64,000 bases of DNA, from contig CAVPZS010000002.1 of the NCBI GenBank assembly GCA_963710275.1, positions 62,001 through 126,000 of the forward strand, read 5' to 3'. Source of the DNA: Rhodoblastus sp963710275. GTDB taxonomy: Bacteria; Pseudomonadota; Alphaproteobacteria; Rhizobiales; Beijerinckiaceae. Position 1 is the first letter of the stretch, and every line of letters starts with the position of its first letter. The translations under genes were made by a program, and so were the position numbers. The notes below the pieces were generated by a model that was given only the letters and a program-made list of their open reading frames with translations, ran no database searches and was not told where the DNA came from. Of this stretch, positions 54,967 to 63,770 are shown piece by piece.

Positions 54967-55532
54967 GGGGAAACTCTCATCAGTCGCGACACGAAGGGCC
55001 GATCTTCATCATGTCAGGTTTCGCGCGTAAAAAACAAGAAAGGGGAGAGCTGGAGCAAGCTCTCCCCCTTGGACGGCCATTAACCGTCTTGACTGGGCGG
55101 CGCGCCGTTGCGCTGGCCATGACGTCCTGGAGCCGGTCGACCCCGCCTTCTTCCCCGAGCAAGAGAGGGACGGAGGAAAATGTGTTCCAAAACAATGCCT
55201 AGTCTAGTCTGTGAACGTTGCGTCATCCGGGTCGCTTAACCGCAGCCGCTTCGTTCGACGCCTTGGACTATGCCGAAATCAGGGCCGCCTGGCAATGTAA
55301 ACCGGTCGTTAATGTTAACGGCGGCGCGGCCAAATGAAACTGGCAAGATATCGCGTCCGTATCGCTCGACGCCCGCTCGCCGCCCGCCAAGCCTCGCCGT
55401 TTCAAGCGCTTGCCGCCCCAGAGGAGATCTTGTGGCCTGAACTTCGCTGCTTCCCTCCCGAAAGCGGGTCCAAACCAAAAATCTGGCCCGCATCTGGACG
55501 CAAACGACCCAGAACCAAACAAGGGCGAAAAA
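54967..55532. other. Long intergenic region with a terminator but no recognised gene
   Basis: 566 bases between the divergent rhomboid and PAS_5 genes. It contains one strong minus-strand terminator (55042-55067). A minus-strand frame of about 70 codons (TTG 55195 to 54980) reads through that terminator and looks unconvincing (SSSPLSCFLRAKPDMMKIG). A short GGAGG-ATG plus-strand frame of 18 codons at 55183 is also unlikely. A small minus-strand RNA ending at the terminator is possible. Confidence 0.35.
55027..55067 (-). terminator. Rho-independent terminator on the minus strand, source transcript unknown
   Basis: A perfect 10-bp stem GGGGAGAGCT / AGCTCTCCCC with a 6-base loop (55042-55067), followed on the minus strand by TTTCTTGTTTTTT. 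No recognised gene lies directly upstream on that strand. Confidence 0.8.
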
Positions 55533-56154
55533 ATGAGACAGGCGGCGACACAAGAGCTTTACAGCTACTGGAACCAATTGCGGGGCGCTCGGCTGTCGCC
55601 GGAGCGCGAGGAGATCGACCCTTCCGCCATCCGCCACATCCTGGCCGACACCATGATCCTGGAAGTGGACGAGGAGCGCCAGTTTCCGGTGCGCATTTCC
55701 GGCACGCGCCTGAACGCGCTGTTCCAGAGCGAACAGAAGGGCAGTTCCTTCGTCGGCCTGTTCGCCCCCGAAGAGCGCCAGGCCGCCAGCGCCATGATCC
55801 TTTCGGTGCTCGACGGCGTGCGCCCCATCGTCGCCGGCCTCACCGCCGCGCCGGAAGAGGGCGAGGCCGCCACGCTTGAACTATTGCTATTGCCGCTGCG
55901 CCATCATGGCAAGAACTCACGCGCGCATCCTCGGCGCCCTGACCCCAACCGCCATTCCGTCCTGGCTTGGCCTGCGCCAGGCGACCTGCCTGCGCATGAT
56001 TTCGATGCGCTTCATCGAGAACGGCCATCTCGGCCCGACCCTTCCCATGCTGCAAGGCTCGGGGTCCACGCCAAAGTCGCCGGACGAACTGGCCCGCCGG
56101 ATGAAAACCCGCCGCCGCGCCTTCTTCGTCATTCCCGGCGGGCGCTCATCCTGA
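55533..56154 (+). CDS. PAS_5-type (PF07310-like) domain protein (one frame change)
   Basis: MRQAATQELYSYWNQLRGAR, then EIDPSAIRHILADTMILEVD, QFPVRISGTRLNALFQSEQK and GSSFVGLFAPEERQAASAMI form the single PAS domain typical of this rhizobial family. The end (HARILGALTPTAIPSWLGLR, GPTLPMLQGSGS) continues in a second frame from about 55905. Corrected length is 206 aa. These proteins are thought to be sensory or scaffold proteins but have no known ligand. The gene lies by itself behind a long leader. Confidence 0.82.
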
Positions 56155-56299
56155 AAGAGTTTCGCGTTGAATTTGAAGAGCTTGAGCCACAGGATTGCCC
56201 CGCCGGCGCCTCAATCTGACATTGTGAGGCCCGAATCCGACCTTAGCCATCTCCCCCTGTTCCGCCGCGGCGCCGCCCGGAAAAATGCAGGGAGATGGA

Positions 56300-57585
56300 A
56301 TGAAAAACTTCAAGTGGGGCAAATGGGGACTTAATTCGGGACTTCTGGCGGCCCTCCTGGCGACCGCTTCGGCGGCGCCGCTGGCGACCGCCTTCGCCCA
56401 GACCTGCTCCTGCCCCTGCGGAGCGAGCGGCGTCCGCGCCGAAGAGCCGCCCCCGCCCCTGCCCGAATATGAGCAGCCGCCGATGCCCGCCGCCGGCTAT
56501 CTGTGGACGCCCGGCTACTGGGCGTGGAACAATTCCGACTATTACTGGACGCCCGGAACCTGGGTCGAGCCGCCGCATGCAGGCCTGCTCTGGACCCCCG
56601 GCTACTGGGGATGGTCGGACGGAGCCTATGCCTTCCACAACGGCTACTGGGGGAGCCATGTCGGTTTCTACGGCGGCGTCGACTACGGCTACGGCTATGG
56701 CCCCGAAGGCTATCGCGGCGGCCGCTGGGACAATGGCGTGTTTTTCTATAATTCGGCCGTGACCGCCGGGCTTCTCGCCGGCGCCCACGCCTTCAACGAT
56801 CCGGTCCCGCCGGCCGCTCCCGGCGCGCGCGCCAGCTTCAACGGCGGCGCTGGCGGAACCCTGGCGAAGCCGACGCCCGAGCAGCTTGCCGCGGCGAAGG
56901 AGCCGCATGAAAATCCCACCGCGGCCCAGCGCGAACATGTCCGCGCCGCCAGCATGAGTCCCGCCGCCTTCGCCGCGACCAACCAGGGCAAGCCCGCCGT
57001 CGCGGCCACGGCCCAGCCCGCGAGCCTCGCCGCGCCGGCGGCGGCCCCCAGGGCGCCTGCCGCGCCGGTCGCTCCGGCCGCCGTCGCGCCCGCGCATCCG
57101 GTCGAAGGGGGACGTCCCCTGCCCCACGCGGCGCCGCAGGCCGTGGCGCCGGCGGCGCCGCAGCCTCAAGCCGTGGCGCCGGCGGCGCCCGGGAACGCGC
57201 CCGTCAAGCCGGCGGTCAGGCCGAATGCGCCGGTGCCTCCGGCCGCCGCCATCGCGCCTGCGCATCCGGGCGCCGGCGGACATCCGCCGCCCCACGCCGC
57301 GCCGCAGGCCGTGGCGCCCGCGGCGACGCAGGCTGTGCCGGCAAAGCCGCAGGCCGCCCCCGCGCCGCATGAACGCCCGGCGGCGCTCGCCCCGCGCGCC
57401 CCGGCGGCGCAGCCGCAGCCACATGCGCCCCAGGCCCAACCTCTGCCCCAGGCCCACGCCGCGCCCCCGCCGCGCCGCCGGCCGCGCATCCGCCGCAGCC
57501 CCAGGCGCATCCGCAGCCGCAAGCCGCGGCCAAGCCGGGCGGACATCCGCATTGCGGCGGACCCGGCGAGCCGGCCTGTCGTTGA
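56300..57585 (+). CDS. Secreted WTPGYW-repeat protein with Pro/Ala-rich tail (one frame change)
   Basis: A signal peptide (about residues 1-38; GLLAALLATASAAPLATAFA, QTC) is followed by a Pro-rich start. Three related units then follow: YLWTPGYWAW, YYWTPGTWVE, LLWTPGYWGW, and YHNGYW-like variants. The C-terminal 250 residues are almost only Ala, Pro, Gln and His (HAAPQAVAPAAP). The frame changes near 57470; the preferred end is ...QPQAAAKPGGHPHCGGPGEP and ACR at 57585, giving about 428 aa. WTPGYW-repeat proteins are common envelope proteins of unknown role. Alternative starts at 56285 exist; GGGAG favours 56300. Confidence 0.75.
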
Positions 57586-57591
57586 TCGGGA

Positions 57592-57618
57592 CGGCGCGGC
57601 GCCAAGGTCGCCGCGCCG
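57592..57618 (+). terminator. GC-rich hairpin after the WTPGYW-repeat gene
   Basis: A perfect 10-bp stem CGGCGCGGCG / CGCCGCGCCG with a 7-base loop, 6 bases after the stop. There is no T-run, so termination may be rho-assisted or the hairpin may stabilise the mRNA end. Confidence 0.5.
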
Positions 57619-57639
57619 CTTAGATCACTTACGCGCGAA

Positions 57640-58017
57640 TCATTCGGGAAACTGGTTGCAGGCGCCTTCATTTCCATCGAGGAGTTGCACGCCGGCCTTG
57701 CCCGTCGCCAGATAGTCGGCGGGCGTGCAACCCGAGGCGATGTCGTCGTAACTGCGGAGGTTTTCGCCGCTCGATCCTCTCGGACTCCAGGCCAGGCCGC
57801 CAAGCGCGCATCCCGCGAGTTCGGTCCAGATGGCGTTGCCGCCGGCAGCATTGTTCTTGCGGGCGCCATCGCGGATTTTTTCCGCGCGCGCGCCGTTGGA
57901 CTTCGCGCATTGGGCGGTGAATTCGCAGGTTTTCCGCGCGTCCCGGCAATGCGCCAGAGCCTGGCCGGCGACGACCGAAAGCGCCAAAGACGCCGCAATT
58001 ACCGATAAAATCCTCAT
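57640..58017 (-). CDS. Small secreted Cys-containing hypothetical protein, 125 aa
   Basis: The signal peptide is MRILSVIAASLALSVVAGQA with LA. The mature part has five cysteines (HCRDARKTC, TAQC, ELAGC, SGCTPAD) plus one near the end (GACNQFPE), likely in disulfides. Intact. I do not recognise the family. It converges with the WTPGYW-repeat gene. Confidence 0.6.
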   Translation of the reverse strand: MRILSVIAASLALSVVAGQALAHCRDARKTCEFTAQCAKSNGARAEKIRDGARKNNAAGGNAIWTELAGCALGGLAWSPRGSSGENLRSYDDIASGCTPADYLATGKAGVQLLDGNEGACNQFPE

Positions 58018-58232
58018 GGCCGCCTCCGCGAACGCCTCTTCGCCGCAAAATGCGGCGGCGCGCCTGTACCGCGTCTCTGTTTCGATACCATGTCGGAGGG
58101 TGTTTGCAGGCGCCAAAAGGCAAGGTTCAGGCATAAACCATGAACGGGCGAGAATGTTATGATCGCGCCAATCGGCACAGATCGCGAACCGCTTGCAACT
58201 TGCGACGTGTCGCCCCGAGGTGAAGGGAAGAT

Positions 58233-58308
58233 TGGAGGCCTCGGAAGGGAATCGAACCCCTCCTGAGAGGATTTGCAGTCCCCGGCGTCACCGCTCCGCC
58301 ACGAGGCC
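58233..58308 (-). tRNA. trnC: tRNA-Cys (anticodon GCA)
   Basis: Minus strand: acceptor GGCCTCG / CGAGGCC, anticodon loop CTGCAAA (GCA), T-arm with GGTTCGATTCC, discriminator T and encoded CCA at 58233-58235. A complete cloverleaf. Confidence 0.95.
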
Positions 58309-58522
58309 CCATGTCGACGCACAACGCAAAACCCTGCGCCGACAAGTCATTGATAAGGGCAAATTCTTGCGGAAGCCTTTACGCCGGTAACATGAACTTC
58401 GCTGTATCGCTTTTCCTGTCCTTTTTCTTTCCCCCTCGCCGTCATCTCGTTGCCAGAAGGCGCGCTTATGCCCAGCATAGGAGTGGCGAAGATCCGATTC
58501 GCCAGATTGCCGGGAGGACGCC

Positions 58523-58867
58523 TTGGCCAAACGCCTCACCAAAGCCGAACGCGACGCAGCGCGCGTCAATACCCTGACCGAAGCCTTGCAAAGCGTGATT
58601 TCCGCCCACAAGGCGATCCACGAGACGACGAAGAAAAAAGCGGCGGATTCGCTGCTGGACGCGCCAAACGCCTTGATCGCCGCCCTGGCCCTGGAAATCT
58701 GGCCCCATTGCGACGGCGACGATTGCCGCGAAGCCTTGAACTTCATTCTTGAGGGCGTCCGCGCCCATGTCCAGGAGATCGAGGCGAATTTCCGCGTCGA
58801 TCGCCTGCTCCCGGAAGGGAGCCTCGCGGCGGCCTTCGCCGAATATGAAAGCGAAGCCATGCATTGA
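58523..58867 (+). CDS. Small conserved hypothetical protein, 114 aa
   Basis: Starts with TTG at 58523, supported by GGGAGGA six bases upstream. LAKRLTKAERDAARVNTLTE and ALQSVISAHKAIHETTKKKA are helical. The middle has ALALEIWPHCDGDDCREALN with FILEGVRAHV. No signal, membrane span or catalytic motif is visible. The frame is intact and followed 24 bases later by the methyltransferase gene, so they may share a transcript. Function unknown. Confidence 0.6.
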   Translation: MAKRLTKAERDAARVNTLTEALQSVISAHKAIHETTKKKAADSLLDAPNALIAALALEIWPHCDGDDCREALNFILEGVRAHVQEIEANFRVDRLLPEGSLAAAFAEYESEAMH

Positions 58868-58891
58868 CGCGGAAAAGCAGGACCATGGCGC

Positions 58892-59918
58892 ATGTCGGAT
58901 GAACTGAAGCAGAAATTCCGCGCCATGGCCTCGGGAGCGCAAAACCTCGCCATCGCCTATATTGGCGTCGTCAACGCGCTTTTCCCGGCCTTGCGGCGGC
59001 TCGGCGCGGTCGCGCCGGAAAGGCTGGCCGACGAGGCCGGCATGGATGCAGGCTATGTGCGGCGCTGGTGCGACGCAGCCTACGCCTTCGGCTATCTCGA
59101 AGCCGAGGGCGAAACGTTCCGGCTCGGCGAAAGCGGCGCTGGCCATGCTCGCCGACGCGCCGGATACGCTGATGCCGCTCGCCGCGCAGCTCGTGCTGAA
59201 CGTGCACATGGCGGAACGCGCCGCGGGGCTGATGCGCAGCGGCGCACGCCCGGGCGAAAAAGTCATGGCCGAACGCGAAACCCTGCTGCCCTGGTTCGGC
59301 CCGATGCTGGAAGGAAATTTCGCCGGCTTCTTCGAGAACACCATCTGCCCCGCCCTGCCGATCTTCGCCGAAATCGACGCCCGCGGCGGCCTCGTCGTCG
59401 ATCTCGGCTGCGGCAACGGCTGGTATCTCCGCGCGCTGGCGCGCCGCTATCGTCAGTTGCGGGGCCTCGGCCTCGACGGTTTTCAGGAAAATGTCGCGCA
59501 ATCGGCGCGGCTTGCCGAGGCTGAAGGATCAGGCGGAAGGCTGCGTTTCGCGAGCGGCGACGCCCTCGCCTTCACCCTGGACGAGCCCGCCGACGCCATC
59601 GCCATGAGCCGCGCCTTGCACCACGTCTGGGAGGCCGGCGGCGCCGGATTCATCCGCCGCTTGCGCGACGCGCTGCGGCCAGGCGGCGCGGCGGTGATCT
59701 GGGAGCCCGACTGGCCCGCCGAGCGCGCCGACCTGCGCAAGCCCCAGCGCCGCGGCATGGCGTTCCAGAACCTCACCGAACATGTCCAGGGCAATCATCT
59801 GTTGCGCGCCGACGAGATCGCCGCGGCTTTCGCCGCCGAGGGCATGGCGCCCGAAATCCATCGTTTCGCCGACGGGCAGGAAGCCCTCATCGTCGCGCGC
59901 AAGGGCGGCGCGGACTGA
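58892..59918 (+). CDS. SAM-dependent methyltransferase (one frame change)
   Basis: The N-terminal winged-helix-like dimerisation region is MSDELKQKFRAMASGAQNLA with RLADEAGMDAGYVRRWCDAA, as in O-methyltransferases. One extra base near 59150 breaks the frame (FRLGESGAGHA versus ALAMLADAPDTLMPLAAQ). The SAM-binding motif I is LVVDLGCGNGWYLRALARRY, and the acidic late motif is SRALHHVWEAGG. Corrected length is 341 aa. The substrate is unknown, possibly a small molecule. Confidence 0.85.
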
Positions 59919-59926
59919 GCGACGGC

Positions 59927-60586
59927 TCAGCGCGGGTCGACCGCCTCCGATTGCGGATCGACCAGTCCGGCCAGCTTGCGCAGATCGGCCAGCCGCACTT
60001 TCGCCAGGGCCGCCTTGGCCGGCTTTTGCAGGCTGGCGATCTCCTCGTCGCTGAGAAAGCGAACGCCGGCTTCCGTGGAAGTGCGCCACACCAGTTCCGC
60101 GTGTTTTTCGATCTTGCTGCGGCCCAGCAGCAGCCTGAAGTGTTTGGTCAGGGCCATTTCCGTGGGCACGTCCAGACGAGCGCCGGTCGCGGAAATATCG
60201 ATCAGCTTGATGTCGTCGACTGCGCCGTTCTGGCAGTAGACCGTGGCCGTGATCTGGGTTTTCTTGCGATCCTCGTGCCGTCTGGCTTTTTCGAAATTGA
60301 TGACCGCAGCGTCCAGCTTGTCTATTTCATCTTCCGTCAGGAAACGAACGCCGGCCTGCGTATTGTTGCGCCAGACGATCTCGGCTATTTTTTCGATTTT
60401 GACACGGCCGAGAAGCAATTTGAAATGCTTGCTTACGGCGACGTCTGGCGGAATGTTGACGCGCACTCCCGTCGGCGAGATATCTATCAGTCTAACCTCG
60501 GCCACGACGCCGTTCTGTCCAATGATCGAGGCTGTGAGATCGGTTTTCTTGCGGTTGCCAAGCCGCCTATCTTTCTCGAAAGTCAT
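59927..60586 (-). CDS. Tandem PilZ-like domain protein, 219 aa
   Basis: Two homologous halves. The first is DRRLGNRKKTDLTASIIGQN...RLIDISPTGVRV...HFKLLLGRVKIEKIAEIVWR...AGVRF; the second is RRHEDRKKTQITATVYCQNG...KLIDISATGARL...HFRLLLGRSKIEKHAELVWR...AGVRF. Each has an RK-rich start and a DIS.TG motif reminiscent of PilZ c-di-GMP binding, though the canonical RxxxR is altered to RxxxRKK. The end (KVRLADLRKLAGLVDPQSEA) is a short tail. Intact. Confidence 0.8.
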   Translation of the reverse strand: MTFEKDRRLGNRKKTDLTASIIGQNGVVAEVRLIDISPTGVRVNIPPDVAVSKHFKLLLGRVKIEKIAEIVWRNNTQAGVRFLTEDEIDKLDAAVINFEKARRHEDRKKTQITATVYCQNGAVDDIKLIDISATGARLDVPTEMALTKHFRLLLGRSKIEKHAELVWRTSTEAGVRFLSDEEIASLQKPAKAALAKVRLADLRKLAGLVDPQSEAVDPR

Positions 60587-60820
60587 GATCGCCGCTTCTG
60601 TCGTTAATCGAGGTCGCGAATATCATCACAGGAAATTGACAATAAAAAGTTACGCTAGGTCATTAAGCCAATGAAACCGTTTGTCTATAGCCGCTATACA
60701 CTGCCTCAACCACCTTGCGTTGCGTATCGCCCTGGGCGCCATTCGCGGGTGCGAACCCAAACCCGCTTTCAGGTCAAGAACATGGTGCGGTATGGCAGAT
60801 TGCGAAGATTTAAGCGAAGT

Positions 60821-61060
60821 CTACCGGCAACAGCCCGAGCCCCCGCCGGCGCGCGCCAGCTGCACGGGCGGGCACGGCGTGTCGCCGTAAGAGCAGAACA
60901 CGCAGCAGTCGCCCGGTTTTGGGCGCAACATTTCCCGACAATGCGGGCACTGAAAGAAGAATTGGCAGGCGTTGGTCGGCATCATCTCGGTCGAGGCGCG
61001 CCCGCAATGGGGACAGGTCAGCGTCGATTGCAGGATCACGGAGGGCTGGGCGCTGTTCAT
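60821..61060 (-). CDS. GDCCVFCSYG-type zinc-ribbon protein, 79 aa
   Basis: MNSAQPSVILQSTLTCPHCG, then ACQFFFQCPHCREML, then PKPGDCCVFCSYGDTPCPPV. Three cysteine pairs (CPHC, CPHC, CVFC) plus further Cys suggest one or two zinc sites. Small proteins with the GDCCVFCSYG signature are frequent in proteobacteria, often beside metal-transport or mercury-resistance genes. Function not established. No such partner is visible here. Confidence 0.8.
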   Translation of the reverse strand: MNSAQPSVILQSTLTCPHCGRASTEMMPTNACQFFFQCPHCREMLRPKPGDCCVFCSYGDTPCPPVQLARAGGGSGCCR

Positions 61061-61098
61061 CGGCTTGTCCTCACATCCGCGACCGCGGAAAGGCGGCG

Positions 61099-61524
61099 CT
61101 ATTTGCCGTCGCGATGCTTGTCGGCGAAGTCGCGCGCGACCCGCGCCCGACAGACGGCGGCGAAGGATTGATACAGGGTTCCACTGTTGTTGGCGGCGAT
61201 CGCGTCGCAGCGGGCTTTCGCCTTTGTATAAGCCTTTTTCGTCGCGACCTTGGCCCTGTCGAGGAACAAGGCTTCGCATTTTTCCACCACCGGATCGGAC
61301 AGGCCATTGTCGGCGCTCGACCCGAGCTGGCAGGCGTCGAGAATCGTGAAGGCGCGGTCGCAATCGGGCGCCGCATCGATGGCCTCCAGCACCCCCTGGG
61401 CGTAGGAGCCCGCCTTCGCCGCCGCGGCGTCGCTCACCGGACAGGAGCCCGCGGAAGCCGCGGCGAAAGCCGGCCCGCAGGAGAAAACCGCCGCAGCGAA
61501 GGCCAGCGCGCGGAAACCCGTCAC
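61099..61524 (-). CDS. Secreted Cys-rich hypothetical protein, 141 aa
   Basis: Starts with GTG at 61524, which overlaps the stop of the DUF3126 gene as GTGA. It opens a signal peptide (VTGFRALAFAAAVFSCGPAF, AAA). The mature part is helical with cysteines in GSCPVSDAAAAK, APDCDRAF, DACQLG, EKCEALF, ARCDAIAANN and AVCRARVARD. The regular spacing suggests disulfide-linked helices. Intact. Translational coupling to DUF3126 is likely. Confidence 0.65.
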   Translation of the reverse strand: MTGFRALAFAAAVFSCGPAFAAASAGSCPVSDAAAAKAGSYAQGVLEAIDAAPDCDRAFTILDACQLGSSADNGLSDPVVEKCEALFLDRAKVATKKAYTKAKARCDAIAANNSGTLYQSFAAVCRARVARDFADKHRDGK

Positions 61525-61918
61525 AAATCCTCGAGATCGAAATCGAGGATCGCCATTTGCAGGGTGAAGGATTTGCCCTTGGGATCGTCGGCGGAGATCA
61601 TGCCGAGGAAATCGTCGCCGCAATTGAGTTCGACCGAATCGGTTTTTTTCATCCGCGATGCGATCTTCAGGTCGTCATTTTCGAACAGGCGCCGCAGATA
61701 TTCCTGCAGGACCGGGCGCTCGACCGGAATTTTCATGGCGAAGGAAAAGGACCGGTCGCCATCCTCGTCGTCGACGGCGATGGTCGCCGATGGCGCGCTC
61801 GCCGAAATTCACCACGGCCTGCTCGACATTTTTCGGATCGAGGCCGACCTTGATGCCGGGCGCGCCAAAGGCATTTACGCAGGAATTCCTGCAATTTGCG
61901 CAATTCGCTCTTGTCCAA
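61521..61918 (-). CDS. Double DUF3126-like protein (two frame changes)
   Basis: MDKSELRKLQEFLR is followed, in another frame, by AFGAPGIKVGLDPKNVEQAV with VNFGERAIG. A third frame then continues MKIPVERPVLQEYLRRLFEN, KIASRMKKTDSVELNCGDDF and LQMAILDFDLEDL. The second half is a standard DUF3126 domain (about 70 aa), and the first half repeats its layout (LRKLQEFLR...F). Corrected length is about 131 aa. DUF3126 commonly neighbours cysE, as here. Function unknown. Confidence 0.8.
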
Positions 61919-62018
61919 GACCCGTCTCCGTTCCCTGCCCCGGCGCCATTGTCAGGCGCTGGAAGTTCCGTCCCGAGGCTTGCCAAAAACCGGCCGTCCA
62001 CGCAAGGGGCGAAAAAAA

Positions 62019-62865
62019 TTACGGGGAAATCTTTATTCCTCCACGAGCTTCGGCCGCGAGGATCTGATCCATTTCGCGCGCCGGTTCGGCGCAGCCCGAG
62101 TCGCCGACGATTCGCGCCGGCACGCCGGCCACCGTGACATTGGGCGGCACCGGCTTGAGCACCACCGAGCCGGCGGCGATGCGCGAGCAATGGCCGATTT
62201 CGATATTGCCGATGATTTTCGCCCCCGCGCCGATCAGCACGCCGTGGCGGATCTTCGGGTGGCGGTCGCCGCGTCTCATGGCCGGTGCCGCCGAGCGTCA
62301 CGCTGTGCAGGATCGACACATCGTCCTCGATCACCGCCGTCGCGCCGACCACGAGGCCGGTGGCGTGGTCGAGGAAAATGCCCTTGCCGATCTTCGCCGC
62401 CGGATTGATGTCGGTCTGGAAGGCCGACGAGGAGCGGCTTTGCAGATAGAGCGCGAAATCCTTGCGGCCCTCGTTCCACAGGGCGTGGGCGAGCCGTGCG
62501 TCTGCAGGGCGTGAAACCCCTTGAAATAGAGCAGGGGCTCGATCAGCCGCATGCAGGCGGGGTCGCGGTCGGCCACGGCGAGGATATCGGCGCGGATCGC
62601 CACGCCGATGGACGGATCGCGCGCGGCGAGATCGAGGAAAGTTCTGGCGGATGATGTCGCCGGGAAAGTCCGAATGCGAAAGCCGCGCCGCCAGCCTGTG
62701 GCCGACCGCCTGTTCCAGCGTCGCATGGTTGAGCACGGAGGACGCCAGAAAGCCGCCGAGTTCCGGCTCGCGACGCAAGGCCTCCTCCGCCTCGAAGCGG
62801 ATTTGCGAGAACACCGGATCGGGATCGTTCTTGTGCAGCGGCCGCACATTGCCGACGCTCGCCAT
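62019..62865 (-). CDS. cysE: Serine O-acetyltransferase (several frame changes)
   Basis: Makes O-acetylserine for cysteine. Start ATG 62865 (MASVGNVRPLHKNDPDPVFS). The N-terminal helical domain has FEAEEALRREPELGGFLASS and LARRDPSIG. The left-handed beta-helix has AFQTDINPAAKIGKGIFLDH and ATGLVVGATAVIEDDVSILH. The C-terminal end is KIIGNIEIGHCSRIAAGSVV with LKPVPPNVTVAGVPARIVG. Frame changes occur near 62650, 62500 and 62280, net plus one. Corrected length is 281 aa, normal. Confidence 0.95.
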
Positions 62866-62920
62866 GCAAACACTCCTCCACGCGATGCGGACTTTCAACT
62901 TAGCCAAACCGCCACGTCGA

Positions 62921-63694
62921 TCAAAGCTCTCCAAAAAGGCTAGCACGCCTTCCTTAAACACTTTGTCGCCGACCGCCTGGTTATGGTCGCGGCCCGGAAT
63001 GACCAGCGGCGCGGGCGTTTTTCATCAGGCTCGCCAGCGCCAGCGGGATCGCCCGCGACATCGTCCTCCGAGCCGACGCAAACCAGGGTCGGCGCCGTCG
63101 ATCTTCGCGACCTCCGCCGCGCTCATGGCGTGGCGCGAGCCGCGCATGCAGGCGGCGAGCGCCTTGAGGTCGCTTTTCGTCGCCTCGGCGAAGGCGCGGA
63201 ACATGCGTCTGCATCGGATCGGTCAGATTCGCTGCAGCGACTTCGCCTCCATGGCGTCGGCTATGCCGATCGGCAAGCCCGCGCCATCCACCAGATGGAT
63301 GCCCAGCCCGCCGAGCACAAGGCCCCTCAGCTTCTGCGGCGCCGCGAACGCCAGATGGGCGGCGATCCGCGCGCCCATCGAATAGCCCATCACGTCGGCG
63401 CGCTCGATGTCCAGATGGTCGAGCAGGTTTCCGGCGTCGCGCGCCATGATCCAGCGGCGTATAGGCTGCGGGATCCCTAGAGCTTTTCGCTGCGCCCATG
63501 GCCGCGATTGTCGAAAACGATGGTGCGCCGTCCCGGCATGGGTCAGGGTCTTGACCCATTGCGGAAAAACCCAGTTGACGCCGTGGTTGGAGGCGAAGCC
63601 GTGGATGAGCAGGATCGGCTCGCCGCGATCCGTCGCGCTTCGGCGCGAAATCGAGATAGGCGAGGCGAACCCCGTCCGAAGAAAATTCCTGCAT
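62921..63694 (-). CDS. Alpha/beta-hydrolase (several frame changes)
   Basis: Start ATG 63694 (MQEFSSDGVRLAYLDFAPKR). The oxyanion segment is reconstructed as PILLIHGFASNH (frame change near 63635). The nucleophile elbow is GYSMG in ADVMGYSMGARIAAHLAFAA. The C-terminal catalytic His lies in reconstructed GRDHNQAVGDKVFKEGVLAF. At least five indels make the exact end uncertain (62921 or a little further). Proteins of this type are carboxylesterase- or epoxide-hydrolase-like; the substrate is unknown. Confidence 0.82.
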
Positions 63695-63770
63695 CGATCT
63701 GTTCCCGGCGAAGCGGCATTGGAACAATGCGACGCCGAGCCGGTGCAAGGAGCTCAGGCGTGAAGGCGCT

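Noticed and set aside
54980..55195. A 71-codon minus-strand frame
   Set aside because: It starts with TTG, reads through a strong terminator hairpin and has an unconvincing Ser/Cys/Arg-rich end.
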